Assembly: GCA_037783415.1 (NCBI GenBank)
Contig: JAZGTN010000047.1
Span: 3,844,001 to 3,908,000 of the forward strand
Source of the DNA: Leptasterias polaris
Lineage: Eukaryota > Echinodermata > Asteroidea > Forcipulatida > Asteriidae
Reading direction: 5' to 3'
Length of the DNA: 64,000 bases
Position 1 is the first letter of the stretch, and every line of letters begins with the position of its first letter. Positions 1-15,607 of this stretch are shown here, one piece after another. The notes beneath the pieces were generated by a model. It was not told the DNA's origin. It saw only the letters and a program-made list of their open reading frames with translations, and made no database searches. The position numbers and the translations under genes are program-made.

Positions 1-3000
1 TTACGTAACCCGGCCAAATCTCCAGCCTGAAAGTAATTTGACAAAATGTTACCACCAAGTCTTAAATATTGATTGGGTACTTATGTTGTGTTCTGTTATC
101 TACAACCTGCAATCCGTACCTCCAATGGGAATTTGTCTTGTAGTAACAATCAAGATCCAGATCCAAAATGTTGAAATTATTTATTTAATGCAAAAAATAA
201 GTTAGTGGCCTGACGTTTCGACCCTAGCAGAGTCTTTCTCGAAGGCTAATTATTTATTTAATGTAAATCGACCAGTGAACTCTGTGGTACTGTAAGTGGT
301 ATTATACCTATGCTACTAAATGGACCTAGTATCGAGCCGTGTGGTACTGTACGTGGACCAAGTGTTGATCCTTGTGGCACTACAAGTTGACCAAGTATTG
401 ACCCATGTGGTACTGTAAGTGGACCCAGTATTGAGCCATGTGGTACTGTAAATGAACCTAGTACTGATCCTTGTGGTACTGTAAGTGGACTAAGTTTTGG
501 GCCCTGTAGTACTGTATTAGTCGACCAAGCATTGAGCCCTGTGGTAAGGTTAGTGGACCTAGTTTTGATCCCTGTAAGTGGACCCAGTATTGAGCCCTGT
601 GGTACTTTTAAGTGTACCAAGTATTGAACCTTTTGGTCACATTTTACTCACTTGTGTTGTGGAATGGACTTGGAGAGTCCGGGGCTGTAGTAGTGACGGC
701 CAACCTGGCTCATGCTTAGAACCTTCATGATCCTAAAACAAAAAAGGAATTGTTCACAGATTTAGGTGAAAAATACCAAGAGATTTACATCCATCAAGTT
801 TGATTAATATCAATGTTTGAAGAGTTGTACACCAGCAGGTCCTAGAGGGAAAATTTAAAGAAGGTCTTCACTTTGGGTGAAATGTCAAAAGATACAAAAA
901 ACAAAACATTAAATCAACAAATTTATCTTTACCTTCGAAAGATTATATTGTAGAGTTGAATACATTCCTTAGGTTGCAGAGCTTTGACAAATTGAACTTT
1001 GACCTCATACTCTGTGTCCTCTTTAAGCCCCATAGACTTGAACTTAGTCACCTTGGAGAAAACAAAATGAAGAAAAATTAAAACAACGTTTAAAAAGTGC
1101 CCCACAAAAATAAGTTCTCCTTGCCATTATCTTCTCTATCTCCTCATAAGATAAGTTCAGTCTCTGCATGAATATGCCATGCATGGTATTTTGCCCTTGG
1201 AAAAAAATAGGAATGATTTATTGACCACAAGGAGTGACCTACATGTACACTTGGTGTAGGCTCTAATAGACTTTTCAGGCCTTATTAGTAATATTCTTTC
1301 TGATTTTTTCCAAGGGCAAAACAATTGGAAACAGATTAAAGTAAGAAGAATATCAATCATGCCCGATGTGTCCCGATGTGAGCGTGCTGCAACCTTGCAT
1401 ACATCAGAAGAATTTCATTGCAGGGTTTGCCAAGAAGTTTTCCAGTCAGACCAGCAGGGCCAGTTTGTTTTGAATCATTTTTTTGAGCAGGTCGGCTCAG
1501 TTGTTTCTTTCCCCAACTTTCACCTCTGTGGACCCCGATTCGAATCCCACCTCAGACCAGAGCCTTGCATATGGATTGGGTTTTTAGTTCCTACCTAATT
1601 GCCCGAGTTTTGCCTGACATCTAAAACTGAACATTTCTTCTTGTTTCTTGTTATTGGGGTTATTTGTGCTGTTGGATGGGTAACAAGTAAATTCATAAAA
1701 ATACTGGGGAAACTTGTTTTAGCACTCTACCCTCCTACCTTGTCAGGAAGTTGACAGGGCAGGAATAAGACCATTCCATCAAAGGCTCGGACTTTAGTGA
1801 TGTTGTCAAGGTGAGTGTAGAGAAGCCGCATCCGCATCCTCTTACTTTCTACGTGAGGGGAGTAGGAGACGGCGTACTGGTAGACGGCCTCCATCTCAAA
1901 CTGGATTGGAATGTAGTTGGTTGCCGCCGATATCCTAGGTGGGTGAAAGAGTTGAAATTAGAGAAGTATAGTCTTTCCACACTAGACCAACTCCACACCA
2001 TAATCCCAGGCCTGAAATTTCCTCTTTGAGAGGGCAAGGCCAGTTTCATTTTGTAGAGGGCACTTTCATTAGAAAGTCAAAGTCTGAAGGGGGCACCAAG
2101 GCTAAGACCAAAGACAACAGATGCTATGGCCTCCGTGGCCTCTGTAATTTCAGGCCTGTGTTCCTGAAAAATGTTAACCCGTTTTTTCAAACTTAAACTA
2201 CTAAAACTGACAATTAACAAGTGGCAGTCCAGGGGTTGGTTTCACAAAGACTTAAACAGGTTGATGACTTGTTAACATCTAGGCCTATGGTTGGTTAGTC
2301 CAAGCTGCTTGTAGCTTTGCTACAGTCTCTAAAGAGTTACAGCTACATCTCCAACTTCCCCAACCCAACTCTCTGCCCTCAACCCACCAGCAAAGCTAAG
2401 TTCCTCAAGAAATCTCTTAGAAAAACAGTATTTTCTCGTTCCACTTACTTTTCTCCTGCTCGACCCGGAGATGGAATTTCCTTCTGCATGCCTGAATATT
2501 CTTTCTTCGGAGCAGGGGTGGCTGTACCTGTATCCATAGCTGTGGAGGTGGGCGAGATGGGCGTAATTGGGGTTGTCTGCTCAGGCGGGCTCTGAGTAAG
2601 GGGTGAGGTCTTGGGTTTAACAAGAGCAGCGATCCCTCGGCCGAAGGAGGCAGGGCTGCGGGATGCCAGAGCTGCCAGGCCACGACCAATTGGTGGGGTT
2701 CCGGTGCTTAAGTGTGGTGTACCTGTTCCAGAAGAAGGCGAAGCTGACCCCGCTGGAGTTACTGGAACAGACAAAAAGGAACATTTTCTCAACAAAAAGT
2801 AAGAGGCTCTCCATACTTTCAATTTTCAATGACCACAATTGGAGCTCTCAAACGGTCAGGATTTCTACATTTCTGTGGAAGCTAGATGAATTTGAAGGAA
2901 TTACGGGGTAAAGTCTCTTGTTTGGTTCGACTTACTTGTGGGAGATTTTGGAGTCGATGTCCCTGATCCAGTAGGAGAGTTTCCTCTGCTTATTTGCAGC

Positions 3001-3221
3001 TGTTGATACAAGCCTGCCAATCCCCTGCCAGCCGGCCGTTGAGGGACGGCTGTTGCAGCCGCCCCATTGCTTGTGGTTGGGGGCGACACCTGCTGCTGTT
3101 GTGGTAGCCCATTTCGCGCTGATGCAGCGGCCTGCCCTGGTGCACGAACAGGGTTTTCAAGTATGCTCCTCAGGGCTGCTCCACGCCCACCGCGCCCAAA
3201 TCCCGATGGTGGGGCTGACAT
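1..3221 (-). CDS. PIWIL2-like: PIWI-clade Argonaute, PIWIL2-like (5' part, runs off left edge)
   Basis: Exons on the minus strand: 3221-2936, 2761-2449, 1934-1739, 1051-933, 732-652 and 26-1 (partial). All junctions are GT-AG and the phases agree, giving 340 residues. The N-terminus (residues 1-199) is a disordered Ser/Pro/Gly region with GRG motifs at 9-14, 65-67, 121-123 and 136-138, the kind of site that PRMT5 methylates for Tudor binding in PIWI proteins (family knowledge). Residues 200-340 match the PIWI N-domain: VYQYAVSYSP, VRAFDGMVLFLP, LYNIIFRR, VGRHYYSP, then KLEIWPGYV just before PAZ. The VYQY and LYNIIFRR blocks look closer to PIWIL2/MILI than PIWIL1. PAZ, MID and PIWI domains lie outside the window. 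ATG 3221 follows a possible 5'UTR acceptor at 3229. Exons 2 and 3 join in phase, but a small extra exon between them cannot be excluded. PIWI proteins bind piRNAs and silence transposons, mainly in the germline. Confidence 0.9.
183..250 (+). repeat. Dispersed repeat with GTTAGTGGCCTGACG core
   Basis: Copy of a short dispersed repeat with the core GTTAGTGGCCTGACGTTTCG followed by a CCCTAGCAGAGTCTTTCTCG block. Further copies start near 41225, 46805, 47668 and 56230, the last two of the intact copies continuing into ATGACAACACAAC. This copy lies in PIWI intron 5. The class is unknown; no terminal inverted repeat or target duplication was recognised. Confidence 0.6.
268..630. repeat. 33-bp minisatellite in PIWI intron 5
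   Basis: About eleven degenerate copies of a unit of about 33 bp, built on GTGGTACTGTAAGTGGACC and AGTATTGAGCCCT. Because 33 is divisible by three, the minus strand stays open over 120 codons and gives a VPHGSILGPLT-type 11-residue repeat. It sits wholly between PIWI exons 5 and 6 (27-651), so it is intronic and not a protein gene. Confidence 0.8.
1488..1645 (+). repeat. tRNA-derived SINE, family D
   Basis: tRNA-like head with a box-A-like segment (GCAGGTCGGCTCAGTTG) and a box-B-like segment (GATTCGAATCCCACC), followed by a body containing AGAGCCTTGCATATGG. A reverse-orientation relative at 36888-37005 shares the body and box B, which shows it is a dispersed element. It lies in the intron between PIWI exons 3 and 4. 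Confidence 0.6.
2007..2158. mobile_element. hAT-like MITE with CAGGCCTGAAATT termini
   Basis: A 152-bp segment bounded by CAGGCCTGAAATTT on the left and its inverse AATTTCAGGCCTG on the right, with no coding capacity. Relatives occur at 9125-9195 (partial), 15027-15187, 24870-24960 and 26325-26395 (partial); they share the GGGCACCAAGGC and GGCCTCCGTGGCC body. CAGG-type ends are typical of hAT non-autonomous elements (family knowledge). It lies in PIWI intron 2; no clear 8-bp target duplication is visible for this copy. Confidence 0.6.
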
Positions 3222-3583
3222 TGTCAGGCTGAAGGGGGTGCCGTCACAACCTGGTTTCTTTACACAGCATCAACAAATCAACCAAACATGTGTACTGTAT
3301 TAAGTTGAACACATTTTGGCCTTGGAAAAAAAATCAAATATTAAAAATTTTCCCATTTGCATTTTTATAAATATCAGTTCAACTTTCAACCTTTCAAAGT
3401 TTGTAATAGTATTCTACTTTGCTTTTGGAAAGAAGGTAAATGAAATTGTGAAAGATGGACATGATCATGACAATAATTGATGTAAAAAGATGCAAAATCT
3501 GACCTCAACAATTTCATTTGTTATTTATTAATGGACTTCTATTTCTAAGTAAGTTCTTGTGACAAAAAAATATTCATACATTA

Positions 3584-4456
3584 CAGTCGTTTGACCAGTT
3601 CCGGATCATTGACCAGTTCCGGATCACTTAAACTTTGCAACAACCACTTAATTAATTTACTTCTCACATTACCAATTCCTGTTGATACATGTGAAGAATA
3701 ACATCCAATAAACCAACAAACCCAAGATAAGGTGACAAACATCATCGACAAATAAATTATGGTAATTTTTCTTAAGTTTGTCGGCGATAATGATCATTAT
3801 TTACCCCCCAAAATGTTGGTTGAAAAACGCTGTTAAAACTTCTCACCTTTCAAATTTGAATGCCAGGGCGAATAGCATTTATGTAAAATGGTAAGAATGT
3901 GTAAAACATATTTCCCATAAATACTGAGCAGACGTTTTGGTTTTTTTATGAGATAAAATTACCGAAATCGTTTGTTGGGAGGCATCGTACCTTTGCCCAG
4001 TTCCGGATCACTCAATATGTTGGTATGTTAAATGGTGGCGCACTCAGTTAGTTAAAATCATACGGCTGTTGTAGAAAGTTTGTCATTTAAGTTGCACTGG
4101 AAGCGTGCATTTTTATATTTCAAGGAATGTAAAACTACATGTACTTCATCCAACAGCCGTCGATAACGTTGCATGTATTTTCAGTTTTATGAATGGGATT
4201 GGGAGTATTGGTTTGCAATAGAGGGCGCGCTACTGATTCGGAATAGATTCAACCGATCCGGAACTGGTCAAACGGGTGACGATACTTTTCTCGAAGCCAC
4301 TTCAAAAGTATTACTTGTTTTTGGCCAATGGATATTTGGTGAATGTTATGACATGTGTAGGTAAACTGATCGACTTTTGTTTGTTTAAAATGTTAAAGAG
4401 AATGCAACAAAAACATCGTGAATTCAAAAAGTGATCCGGAACTGGTCAAACGACTG
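3584..4456. mobile_element. Tc1/mariner-like MITE, copy 1
   Basis: 873-bp non-coding element. Its ends are perfect inverted repeats (CAGTCGTTTGACCAGTTCCG at the left, the complement at the right) and it is flanked by TA on both sides (3582-3583 and 4457-4458), the target duplication of Tc1/mariner transposons. The GACCAGTTCCGGATCA motif recurs as a direct copy just inside the left end, again near 3998, and in inverted form near 4257-4272. Such an IR/DR layout suggests several transposase-binding sites. A second copy, in reverse orientation and interrupted, occupies 14341-16249. Confidence 0.8.
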
Positions 4457-4595
4457 TACAATACTTTGCTTTGGTGATGTGATTTATATATGAAAGTATT
4501 GCTAAGAGCTCTAAATTATTGCCTCTTTTTCAATAATATAATCATTCAATTAAACTCTAGACTTTTTACTCTTTATTAGAACATAGAGCAAGCCT

Positions 4596-5342
4596 ACTCC
4601 TAGAACTATGAGGTTCATTCCGCTATCGTCTCCATTACCCTCATAGTCATAGTCATAGAGTGACATGTACAAAATCCTATTCGAAACTTTTTTCCCCTCA
4701 CGTTTCTGCACCTACAGTTAATTTCCCAAACCGGATCTCGCCAAAATTAGGCTCTATGTGTTTCTTATACTCTCATCGAGGTCGGGTTGGGTCCAGAAAA
4801 TCCACTCCGCAAAACAAAAGTTGCAAAAAGGGATACATTCTCACCGTTTTCAGAATCCTCGCCTTCCGTTAACAAAATGGCCGCCGTTGAAATTTTCCTC
4901 CTGGTAATGCTGCGCGCTACGATGGTAACGATTATCAACGATTCACGTATACAGAACATTGGTTGTTGTGGACCAGCATTGCGCCTATGATTGTATACGT
5001 GAACCGTTGGGTTTGTTACCAGCGTAGCACGCAGCATTACCAGCTCAAAAATTTCAACGGCGGCCATTTTGTTAACGGAAGGCGAGGATTCTGAAAACGG
5101 TGAGAATTTATCACTTTTTGCAACTTTTGTTTTGCGGAGTGGATTTTCTGGACCCAACCCGACCTCGATGAGAGTATAAGGAACACATAGAGCCTAATTT
5201 TGGCGTGATCCGGTTTGGGAAATTAACTGTAGGTGCAGAAACGTGAAGGGAAAAAAGTTTCGAATAGGATTTTGTACATGTCACTCTATGACTATGAGGG
5301 TAATGGAGACGATAGCGGAATGAACCTCATAGTTCTAGGAGT
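4596..5342. mobile_element. Foldback element FB1, copy 1
   Basis: 747-bp near-perfect palindrome: two arms of about 360 bp around a loop of about 40 bp (near 4957-4996). The ends are ACTCCTAGAACTATGAGG and its complement. An 11-bp direct repeat AGAGCAAGCCT flanks it (4585-4595 and 5343-5353). Removing the element and one repeat restores CATAGAGCAAG-C-CTTGCTCTATG, itself a small palindrome, so the insertion target was palindromic. Short ORFs in both arms mirror each other and are not genes. Known foldback and Mutator-like elements have long arms and 9-11 bp duplications; the superfamily here is inferred only. Confidence 0.8.
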
Positions 5343-5929
5343 AGAGCAAGCCTTGCTCTATGATTTAGAACGACATTACTGCACTGTGTAGCGCCCTCAT
5401 TACAACACACAGTACACGTGCCCATACCAATTTGAATTGCAGTAGGACGTGCACTTAGTACTTATCCACACAACAACACTTGCAAAATGAACGCCTCACC
5501 GTCAGACTATCACAAAAATGATCAAGTTTTCTTCTTTAATTATTCGTTGACAAACATCGCCATTACATACGTTATTATATTCATGCTTACCTAGTTATCT
5601 GGCAAAATTAAACTGCAATCAAGTATTTCTTTCACAGAGAATTAGAACAATTTCCGCGAAAGTTTTGGGTTCATAAGTTCTCTCTCTCAGTTTACCCACC
5701 AACCGATGCTCAATTATTCAGTGGTTCTCTCAATGCTGACAGTATTATGCAACAGAGAACGACCATAACATCGAGCAACCAGCGAAAATGTACTTTTCGG
5801 AAACTTTCGGAAATTTTCGCTCCGAACACACGATCGTATTGAGACTGGCTACTTTAAAAAAAATAGGATTTCATGCGTAAATAGTGAGGGTACCAGACTG
5901 ACTCTGAGGGTCGATGACGTTTTGGAAGC

Positions 5930-6248
5930 ATGTTTTGACATGCCAGTGCGAATTTGCAAGTCTAATGACACTGCGCAATCTCTCTGGCCAATCCAAAATC
6001 TTCCCGCGGTTTAACCCAAGTCGCGCGAAATAATTCCCGCAAATTATCATTCGCAATCTCAACTCCGAACCGAGTGGACCGACGTCACATTTTGTCCTGC
6101 AAGACTTAGCGAAACTTTTCTCTGATCAGAGGTTGAAAGTGGCTATTTTTGATCTCAAAAATCATCTAATCGTATCAAGCACTCATTTCGAGTCAGAATC
6201 TGTCATTTTGTTTCTTTTCTTCGACGTATAAGCAAATCAATTTTCAAG
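5930..6248 (+). promoter_or_regulatory. PCNA promoter and 5'UTR (possible bidirectional PIWI/PCNA promoter)
   Basis: Just upstream of the PCNA ATG are CCAAT at 5988-5992, E2F-like TTCCCGC at 6001 and 6034, a perfect E2F core TCGCGCGAAA at 6021-6030, and a CRE/ATF-like GACGTCAC at 6081-6088. Additional TTTCCGCGAAA at about 5650 and TTTCGG/TTTCGC runs lie near 5796-5820. E2F and CRE/ATF control of PCNA is established in animals. No TATA box is evident. The transcription start probably lies between 6090 and 6240; this is inferred. Confidence 0.6.
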
Positions 6249-11055
<4,807 letters not shown>

Positions 11056-12840
11056 ATTACACTAATTGCCTTTTACTTTACTAGAAAAGGAAACTTGTAC
11101 AAATTAACTTGGTTTAAGCCCGTTTGAAAGTTGAACATTGTAAACAAAAAAACAAAAGAGACAGGAAAACTAAAATTCTTGAATGTAGGACTTACATAAA
11201 CTTTCTATTTCAGCAAGACATGTTTTGACCAAATTTGCGATCAACATAAATGTGAACCTTTGGCTTCAGAAACATTGCAGAGAAACAAGATATCACCAAG
11301 AGCGAAAGACACAGACATAAATTAGTAATTGATGCAGACCTGCAAATTCTTTATAAAAATTTCCTGATAGCGAGTCGTCAGACGGCAAAGAAAATTCTAA
11401 TTTTTCTTTTCTGTTTTCTAAAAGCTGGCTCGGTTGAGTCAATCTGGGGTGCAATTTCGCGGTCGTAACCAACAACTGTTTCGGTTGAACTTGCCATTGG
11501 TTAACCACTGGCCAGTTAACCACTGGCCATGAAAACCAACAACTGTTTCGGTTGAACTTGCCATTGGTTAACCACTGGCCATTGGTTAACCCACTGGCCA
11601 TTGGTTAACCAATGGCCATTGACGGAAACAATTATCTCTAGTGAGAGATTGGGGAGGCTTAAAGTCTGGAGTATAGACTTCAATCAGACCTGATGCTTCA
11701 ATTTTGCAAGGGAAACAAATTGTAAATATCTACTGGAATGTTTTAAGGGGCACCGAGGCAAGGGAATATCGCCTCCTTAAATGAAGCATCAGGCCTGATT
11801 ATTAATGGGGTGTTGACTTCTTGAACTGACCTTGCACGCAGCTACTGTCTGCCATTTTGGGAGTCTCACTCAAAATGCGTGTAAAGATCTTGTGCTTGTC
11901 TATTCGTATGTGCATCACTAACATGCGCACATCAGTAACACAGAATTGACTCAGGCAAGAGTAGGTTTATCATGTGATGGGGGGGGGGGGTAAATGTGTT
12001 AGTCATAGGACTAAATAATTGCCTTAAATTTAAGAATGCCCGTCTTGACATTTTTCATTGCCCGATAAGTATATTGCTGTGTAGTTATGTAAATTACCAA
12101 GTTTGTGGAAAATTAGCTTAAATACATCTGTTTGGCAAAATTGTGGTAAAGTATTTATCTATAAGAACAATTTATGATGTCCTTAAAAAAGAAAAACATG
12201 GACCAAATTTTACGACAAAGTGCCTTTTAAAATATATAAAATGGTCCAATGTGTAACACATTTGTAAAATGTATAAATTATATGTACAGTTCACAAAATG
12301 TTGGTGTATCCCTCAAGAAATAGAAGTTTGTGTTGTCTTATTTAGAGAGAGAAAACATTGCATCTCTGTATGGAATTAAGAATGTTGCTTTTGGTCCATA
12401 TTTATGGATAGTCTGGTGGCATATAAGCCTGGGTTTACTGTAATTTTGACCTTTTGTTTACAAACCACGAACGCCATTGTTTATTAAGTTTTATACCTAA
12501 TATGCCCTGTACACAAACAATTTTAACCCTTAAAATACATCATAAATTTTAAGTTGTTTATGGTAGCAATTTAGCAGACTTCAAGTTATTCAACGGCGTT
12601 TTAGTTTGGGTGCAGTGAAGGCTAAGGCTGCGTGCAGTAAGTTTGCCAATCAAAGTTGGGCAAAATTTGTTATATATTGCAAAAGAGAGGTCAATTGTAT
12701 CACCTTTCTTTGTTACTGAAAGTGGATATACTGGCATTTTGTTTTAGCAAAATATGGATGTTTTCTTGAGGTCTTGTAAAAACTTGACCTGTAAAGCCGA
12801 CTGCCACCAAGATTTGACATAGTGATATATCAATAAAAAG
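11056..12840 (+). other. Probable PCNA 3'UTR and downstream flank
   Basis: No exon after the PCNA stop at 11053-11055. AT-rich and mostly unique. It contains a duplicated block at 11462-11640, a poly(G) tract at 11979-11990 and a candidate polyadenylation signal AATAAA at 12832-12837 near the start of the next tandem repeat. A 3'UTR of about 1.8 kb is possible; earlier cleavage cannot be excluded. Confidence 0.45.
11462..11640. repeat. Tandem duplication rich in GGTTAACC and TGGCCA
   Basis: A block beginning AACCAACAACTGTTTCGG occurs twice about 67 bp apart, followed by further copies of CCATTGGTTAACCACTGG. The internal motifs GGTTAACC and CCATTGG/TGGCCA make it partly palindromic. It lies about 400 bp past the PCNA stop codon. 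Confidence 0.7.
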
Positions 12841-12889
12841 AGGTTTTTGTCTGTTTCAATAAGTGTCATTTTCATACAATGATTTTATT

Positions 12890-14140
12890 ACGGCCAATAT
12901 TCATGCGCCAAGCTGATTATCAGAATTTGTAAACCCACAGTATATTTTGAATTATAACGTTTTGGGGTCATGTAATTAATATATTGTGTAATTGTACGAA
13001 TCTATCACAACCTGGGGGTTCCGTTTTCAACTTTTGGGGAAACTTGATAAATTTAGGAGTTTAATAAGTTGGCCCTATTTTTCTTTGCAAGTGGAGAAGT
13101 GCTTCACGAAAACTGGCACTTTGGCAGCAAGTCTGTTTGGGAAAAAGTTCATTTTCGGGGGTGTTTTTTTTCTGGGGTCGCTAGCAAAAATTCCAAACGG
13201 CTGACCTGCCAAAAATTAAAAGGAATTCTGAAGTTTAGTTGTCCGAAAATATGTCTTGGTTTTCAAGAGGCTGGAGGCTGAGAGACTTGCACGATTTTTT
13301 GAGTGTTTTTGAATATTTATCATTTAGCGTTGGTTCCTACGGGAGTTTATTAATTTTAGTGTGGTGCGCCCTTAAACTAAACAATTTCTTACAAAAGAGG
13401 GCGCCTATTTTGGAGACCGTTAATTTTACTAAACAAATTAATACAAAAGAGGGCGCCAATTTTGGAGACCGTTAATTTTACTAGGGTGCACTACTCTAAA
13501 TCGACCAAACATTCATGTGCCAATCTACTTATCATAATTTGTAAACCCACAACTTATTTTTAATTATAACGTTTTGGGGGTCATGCAACTAATAGTGTGT
13601 AATTATAAGAGCTTATCACAACCTGGGGGTTCTGGGTTTCAAGTTTTGAGGAGATTTGATAAATTTGGGCTTTAAAGTTGGTCCTATAGCTTGGGAATTG
13701 GAGGAGTGCCTCATGAAAACTGGCGGCAAGTCGGTTTGGGAAAAAACACATTTTCGGGGGTGTTTTTTTCTGGGGTAATTAGCAAAAATTCCAAACGGCT
13801 GACCTGCCAAAAATTGAAAAGAAATCTGAAGTTTTGTGGTCTGAAAATATATTTGATTGGTTTTCAAGAGGCTGAGAGACTTTTAACTATTTTTTGAGAA
13901 TTTTTGAATATTTAGCATTTATCATTGTTTGCTATGGGAGTCTATTTAGAGGGGTGAAACCTTACTACACATTTTCATACAAAAGAGGGCGCCTGTTTTG
14001 GGGACCGTTAATTAAACTAAACAATTTTAAACTAAAGAGGGCGACATTTAACACTACCGTTAAAGGGCGCACCATTCTAAATAGGACAACATTCATGCGC
14101 CAAACCAAACCCACCCTCCACAGTATATTTTGTATGGCCC
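12890..14140. repeat. Tandem repeat of about 0.6 kb unit
   Basis: The landmark ATTCATGCGCCAA (with changes) occurs at 12899, 13511 and 14091, giving units of 612 and 580 bp plus a short third start. Both full units share CACAACCTGGGGGTTC, TTTTCGGGGGTG, ATTCCAAACGGCTGACCTGCC and AAAAGAGGGCGCC. ORFs of 60-85 codons in these units shift frame between copies, so they are not coding. Confidence 0.75.
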
Positions 14141-14574
14141 TGACAGTTTGAGATTTTTTTGTACCTTGTAGAAATGCCTAAATACCACAACTTTTTGCAT
14201 TTACAAGTACAACTAACCGGAGGAGCCTTACATGTTTCTAAGTTTTGGTCAACGAAGAGGAGACTGGATGTTTGGCAAGTAAACAAACAAATTGGTATCT
14301 ACCACCGTAAACCGTACCGGTACTATATAGAGTAGTACCACAGTCGTTTGACCAGTTCTGGATCACTTTTTGAATTCACGTTGTTTTTTGTTGCAATCTC
14401 TTTGAAATCTTAAACAAAAAAGTTGATCAGTTTACCTAAACATGTCATAAAACTCACCAAGTAACCACTGACACACAAAAAATTAGTACTTTTGAAGAGG
14501 CTTTGAGAAAAGTATCGTCTCACCTGTTTGACCAGTTCAGAATCAGTTGAATCATTCTGAATCAGTAGTGTGCC

Positions 14575-15607
14575 TAGACCCAGTAACTGGGGCGCTGTAC
14601 TCATTTTTTGAAATTTTGTCTTTTATCTTTCGTACTAGCGCCCCAGGAAATACGTACGTCGCCATTCTGGATTCCCTGATAATATGGCATCATTTTGAAT
14701 AGGGTAGCCACAAAAATGCCTCAGAACGACCAAAATACCCAACAAAATTGCTTTAAAAACGCCTACTGGCTTCTTGATATGTCTAAGGTGCAACATCAGG
14801 TATTTAAATGTACTCACGCTTTTGTTTTGTGCTTGAATTTTACGTTTTTGTCGAGCAGATCGATGAAAATGGTGGGCAGAGTCTCGTTTTTCCCAAATCA
14901 ATGGCCGCCGCCACCTAGTTTCATCGTCGCGATGCATTCTGGGTAGTAGATTTAATCAACGACTGTTTGCAGCGAGTGCACACAGTGTGGTCAATGTATT
15001 CGTCGAAGGGGCGCGTGTTGTGATGGCAGGCCTGGAATTACACGGAGGCCACGGAGGCCATGGCCTTCGTTGCCCTGGTCTTAGTGCCCTTTCAAAAGTT
15101 TCCCATAGACTTTATGATTTTCCAATACAAGTGCCCTTTGCAAAATCAAAATGGCCTTGCCCTTTCAGAGATGAAATTCCAGGCCTGTGATGGGAAAGAA
15201 TGGTGCACTCGCTGCAAACAGTCGTTGATTAAATCTACTACCCAGAATGCATCGCGACGATGAAACTAGGTGGCGGCGGCCATTGATTTGGGCAAAACGA
15301 GACTCTGCCCACCATTTTCATCGATCTGCTCGACAAAAACGTAAAATTCAAGCACAAAACAAAAGCGTGAGTACATTTAAATACCTGATGTTGCACCTTA
15401 GACATATCAAGAAGCCAGTAGGCGTTTTTAAAGCAATTTTGTTGGGTATTTTGGTCGTTCTGAGGCATTTTTTGTGGCTACCCTATTCAAAATGATGCCA
15501 TATCAGGGAATCCAGAATGGCGACGTACGTATTTCCTGGGGCGCTAGTACGAAAGATAAAAGAAAAAATTTCAAAAAATGAGTACAGCGCCCCAGTTACT
15601 GGGTCTA
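14575..15607. mobile_element. Foldback element FB2, 1033 bp, with 9-bp target duplication
   Basis: Arms 14575-14981 and 15203-15607 are almost perfect inverted copies of about 405 bp, with ends TAGACCCAGTAACTGGGGCGC-type (first 20 bases at 14575-14594). The 9-bp direct repeat TAGTGTGCC flanks it (14566-14574, 15608-15616). A 9-bp duplication with very long arms is seen in Mutator-like and foldback elements (family knowledge). The two arms encode mirror-image ORFs of 75-100 codons with no recognisable domain; these are palindrome artefacts. High arm identity suggests recent insertion or gene conversion between arms. Confidence 0.85.
15027..15187. mobile_element. hAT-like MITE nested in the FB2 loop
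   Basis: 161-bp element with CAGGCCTGGAATTAC at the left and GAAATTCCAGGCCTG at the right, related to the copy at 2007-2158. TGTGATGG immediately precedes it and TGATGG follows it (8 bp if the terminal TG is shared), consistent with a hAT target duplication. It fills most of the 221-bp loop of the foldback element. Confidence 0.75.

Larger units (their letters stand above)
3229..6248. other. PIWI-PCNA head-to-head intergenic interval
   Basis: Three kilobases separate the PIWI start (minus strand) from the PCNA start (plus strand). It contains a Tc1-like MITE (3584-4456), a foldback element (4596-5342) and a non-repetitive promoter-like block (about 5390-6248). Any untranslated first exon of PIWI should lie here, but I could not identify it. 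No other coding exon was supported. Confidence 0.7.

Noticed and set aside
258..620. 120-codon minus-strand ORF with an 11-residue repeat
   Set aside because: It is the 33-bp minisatellite read in an open frame and lies between PIWI exons 5 and 6.
2317..2595. Plus-strand and alternate-frame ORFs over the PIWI N-terminal exons
   Set aside because: Shadows of the GC-rich PIWI exon; the minus-strand frame has splice phases and family motifs.
4765..5157. 130-codon ORF with a similar ORF on the opposite strand
   Set aside because: Lies in the FB1 foldback arms; the same protein appears from both strands because the DNA is palindromic.
14635..15495. Mirror-image ORFs of 75-100 codons on both strands
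   Set aside because: They are the two arms of the FB2 palindrome; no domain and no codon signal.
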